From Oxyruncus cristatus (lineage: Eukaryota > Chordata > Aves > Passeriformes > Cotingidae), in assembly GCA_013399855.1 (NCBI GenBank), contig VXAY01003154.1, positions 436,106 through 500,105 of the forward strand: 64,000 nt of DNA, read 5' to 3'. This document shows positions 61,801 to 64,000 of this stretch, in pieces; positions within the stretch are counted from its first letter, which is position 1, and each line of letters opens with the position of its first letter. Under the pieces are notes generated by a model. It worked only from the letters and a program-made list of their open reading frames with translations, did not search any database and was not told the origin of the DNA. Both the position numbers and the translations under genes were made by a program.

Positions 61801-64000
61801 CATCTTGTGTTAGACATTTGCTATTCTGTCCCATCCAAATTCATGGAAGTGCACTACACATGATTTTAATAATAATTTTGTCTGAATAGAATTTAGCAGA
61901 AATTAAAGCTTAGGGCCTCATTGAATGATGTCCTGCACAGGTCTGGGATGAAAAGATTGCCTCTACACGGGAGAGGTTATATTTAAATTGTTAGAAAATC
62001 TATGCTGTTACAGAGGTGATTCAAGCTATTTGATCAAAAAGCCAGGATTTTCAAAGGCAGATAAGAAATTCCTGTCTGTGCTCAACAGCATTGAGTATTC
62101 ATGAAATTTTTTTGCATTACTCTCATTTTATCACTCATATAAACCACTACCATACAGTCATTCTAGACAGACTAAAAATTACACTCTCAGACAATTAATA
62201 AGTATTAAAGCAAACTTTCAAAGAGCAGTGTTCACTCAGCCAGTCTTTTGACTGTAAGTTCTAAATCCTAGTGCTGAACCTGAAAAATGGTCTGGTGGTT
62301 CTCCAAGGCATAAGTAAGTGAATGATAAAACATAAGTAAGGACCCTTCCAAAGCACTTCAGAATGATTTCCAGATTTCATAGAAATCCACGGGAAGTCCA
62401 CAATTAACTCAGTTCTGGCACTGAGTGAGCTTATCTTTCATTTACAACCTGTGACTGCAATGGTTTCTGATGTGTTTCCTGGTAAAATATCATCTGAAAT
62501 GGCTTTTGTGTTGCATGAACAAAACGGTTGCTGTTGCTGAGATGTGCCATGAGATGGGCACCAAATCTGTGCTTGCACACCCAAATTTCCACCTGTGGGA
62601 ATCAACGATGCTGTGAAAGCCACTACAGCAGCTCATCAGACAAGGAGTTGTCTGACTAATCCAGCCCTACCCTGAGTGTGAGAATGGGAACTTCTGAGCT
62701 GTCTGTTTTGCCTCTTATTTGTTTATCTGAGGTTGTGTACAAAACCTGTGTTAGAAACATTAAAAATGCATAGCAAATATGCAGTTATTGGTCTGGTTTA
62801 GACATAAAAGAACATAAAGAAACATTTATTTACAAATTATTTACGCAAGCATTCAGATTTTTATGGCATTTCTTCAGTATATTTTATAATTTTAGAGTAT
62901 ATTAATAGAATAATTTTAACATTTTCTATTTTAGATGTTCCAAGTTACAAAAACTTAAATTCAGCTCGATATTGATTTTCAGCTCATAAGCTTCTCTTGA
63001 TCTTCACTAAATTAAAACTGTAAATTGCAGCTGCACCATGATATACTATATTTTTGTTTCTGAAATACTCTACAGGACTTTTCTACTCTAAATTAAAAAT
63101 CTTACTTGAAAAGAGGAAAAAAAGAGATGCAATTTCCAATAAATTCCCTTAAAAATGCTTTAAAGAAATTTTTTTTTTCTCCATTTACTTAAAATTTTTA
63201 TTGGTTGAACATATTTTGCTGGTTTTTTTCCAAATTTTCAGTCTCCAACTGTCTGCTCTCCTTCAATGTTCTTGCTTTGTTAAAAAAAAATAAGAATGAA
63301 AACATATTTGCTATATGAGTAACTCACTGTAGTTTGCTTCTGAAGGATTATTATGTATGAGTAGCCCAAACTGAAGGACACTAAAATTAAACAGCATCCA
63401 GAAAGAAGCAATACAGGATTTTGAAGACAACTGGAATCTTACCTGAATGCACACATGTACTGCAAACTTTACTGCAGTGTCTCCCTATATTAAAAATAGA
63501 TTTATTTAGCATGTAGGACCTTGAATGGCAAAATAAAAGGTCTCAAAATAAAAGGTTTCAAAAATGGCATTTTGAAACACAAAATTTCAAGAGTTAAAGA
63601 CAGAAAAATGGTGAGAAATGTTATTGAGAAAAGTGGTTGGTGAAATAAGGTGGTTGTTACAGAACTGAGGCACTTCTGGTGACCAGGATCCACTTTTCTG
63701 CAGTGCAAGTCTCCACACCTCACAACACAACATAGAAATAGGTGTCTCTTCTCATCAACAGTTGAGAAACTGGCCCTATGGTTATTGCAATGACCTTGAA
63801 ATATTTGGAAATATAGGATTAACTGGAAGTTGTTACAGCAATGGGATCAACAGAAGAATGAGAATGAGGTTTTCCCAAAGTGATCTTGATGAGACTACTG
63901 TATGATAGCTAAAATCTCAGGGTTGTTTTTAAAAGAATAAAGAATCTATGCACTTCAGCTCTCAATTCATCCTAAAAAGAAACAATCATTTTATATGTGA

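Larger units (their letters stand above)
55884..64000. other. Unique AT-rich intergenic DNA
   Basis: About 8.1 kb with no recognised CR1 or gene. Small direct duplications occur at 57112-57150 (19-20-bp unit) and 58793-58838 (23-bp unit). An A/C-rich patch is at 59704-59790. A weak exon-like signal at 58340-58385 is listed among the findings. Frames at 59345-59701, 60298-60528 and 61064-61273 show no convincing family resemblance. Confidence 0.5.

Overview
The window looks like nuclear DNA from a bird. The main evidence is at least fourteen recognisable fragments of the CR1 (chicken repeat 1) LINE family. Several keep the diagnostic 3' end made of short ATTCTATGA-type units, and the 5'-truncated, 3'-anchored pattern is typical of avian genomes. 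The background is AT-rich with long T- and A-runs. No bacterial gene organisation is present. The species cannot be named from this alone; a neoavian bird is the best guess.

No protein-coding gene, tRNA, rRNA, CRISPR array or complete transposon can be supported. Open frames are short (at most 142 codons) and most look like chance. Those with recognisable protein similarity are decayed pieces of the CR1 ORF2 (endonuclease and reverse transcriptase). The 64 kb is best read as gene-poor intergenic sequence or the inside of a very long intron.

Layout. 1-3.4 kb: unique AT-rich DNA with three CR1 3' fragments (1168-1575 plus strand; 2729-2975 and 3227-3400 minus strand). 3.4-20.3 kb: almost CR1-free, but holding two diverged copies of an unidentified dispersed repeat (8971-9292 and 19922-20257). 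20.9-27.6 kb: CR1-rich, with a heavily deleted 1.5 kb element, a 3' piece caught in a 247-bp perfect-but-one tandem duplication, and an old CR1 reverse-transcriptase fossil. 27.6-33.9 kb: unique, including two stretches that look like conserved non-coding DNA or an unresolved short frame. 33.9-34.7 kb: a CR1 endonuclease-region fragment. 34.7-40.2 kb: unique. 40.2-46.7 kb: three longer CR1 pieces, one with an AT-rich minisatellite-like insertion, plus a small GC-rich patch. 46.7-53.5 kb: mostly unique, with a 110-bp A-rich tract and one CR1. 53.5-55.9 kb: a nested repeat cluster (a 52-bp-period repeat, then CR1 plus, minus, plus). 55.9-64 kb: unique AT-rich DNA with one weak exon-like signal.

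No novel gene system was found. The best leads are the unknown paired repeat with its conserved 10-bp stem, the 247-bp tandem duplication, the 52-bp repeat, and a 93-codon frame with a possible membrane segment at 27905-28186.
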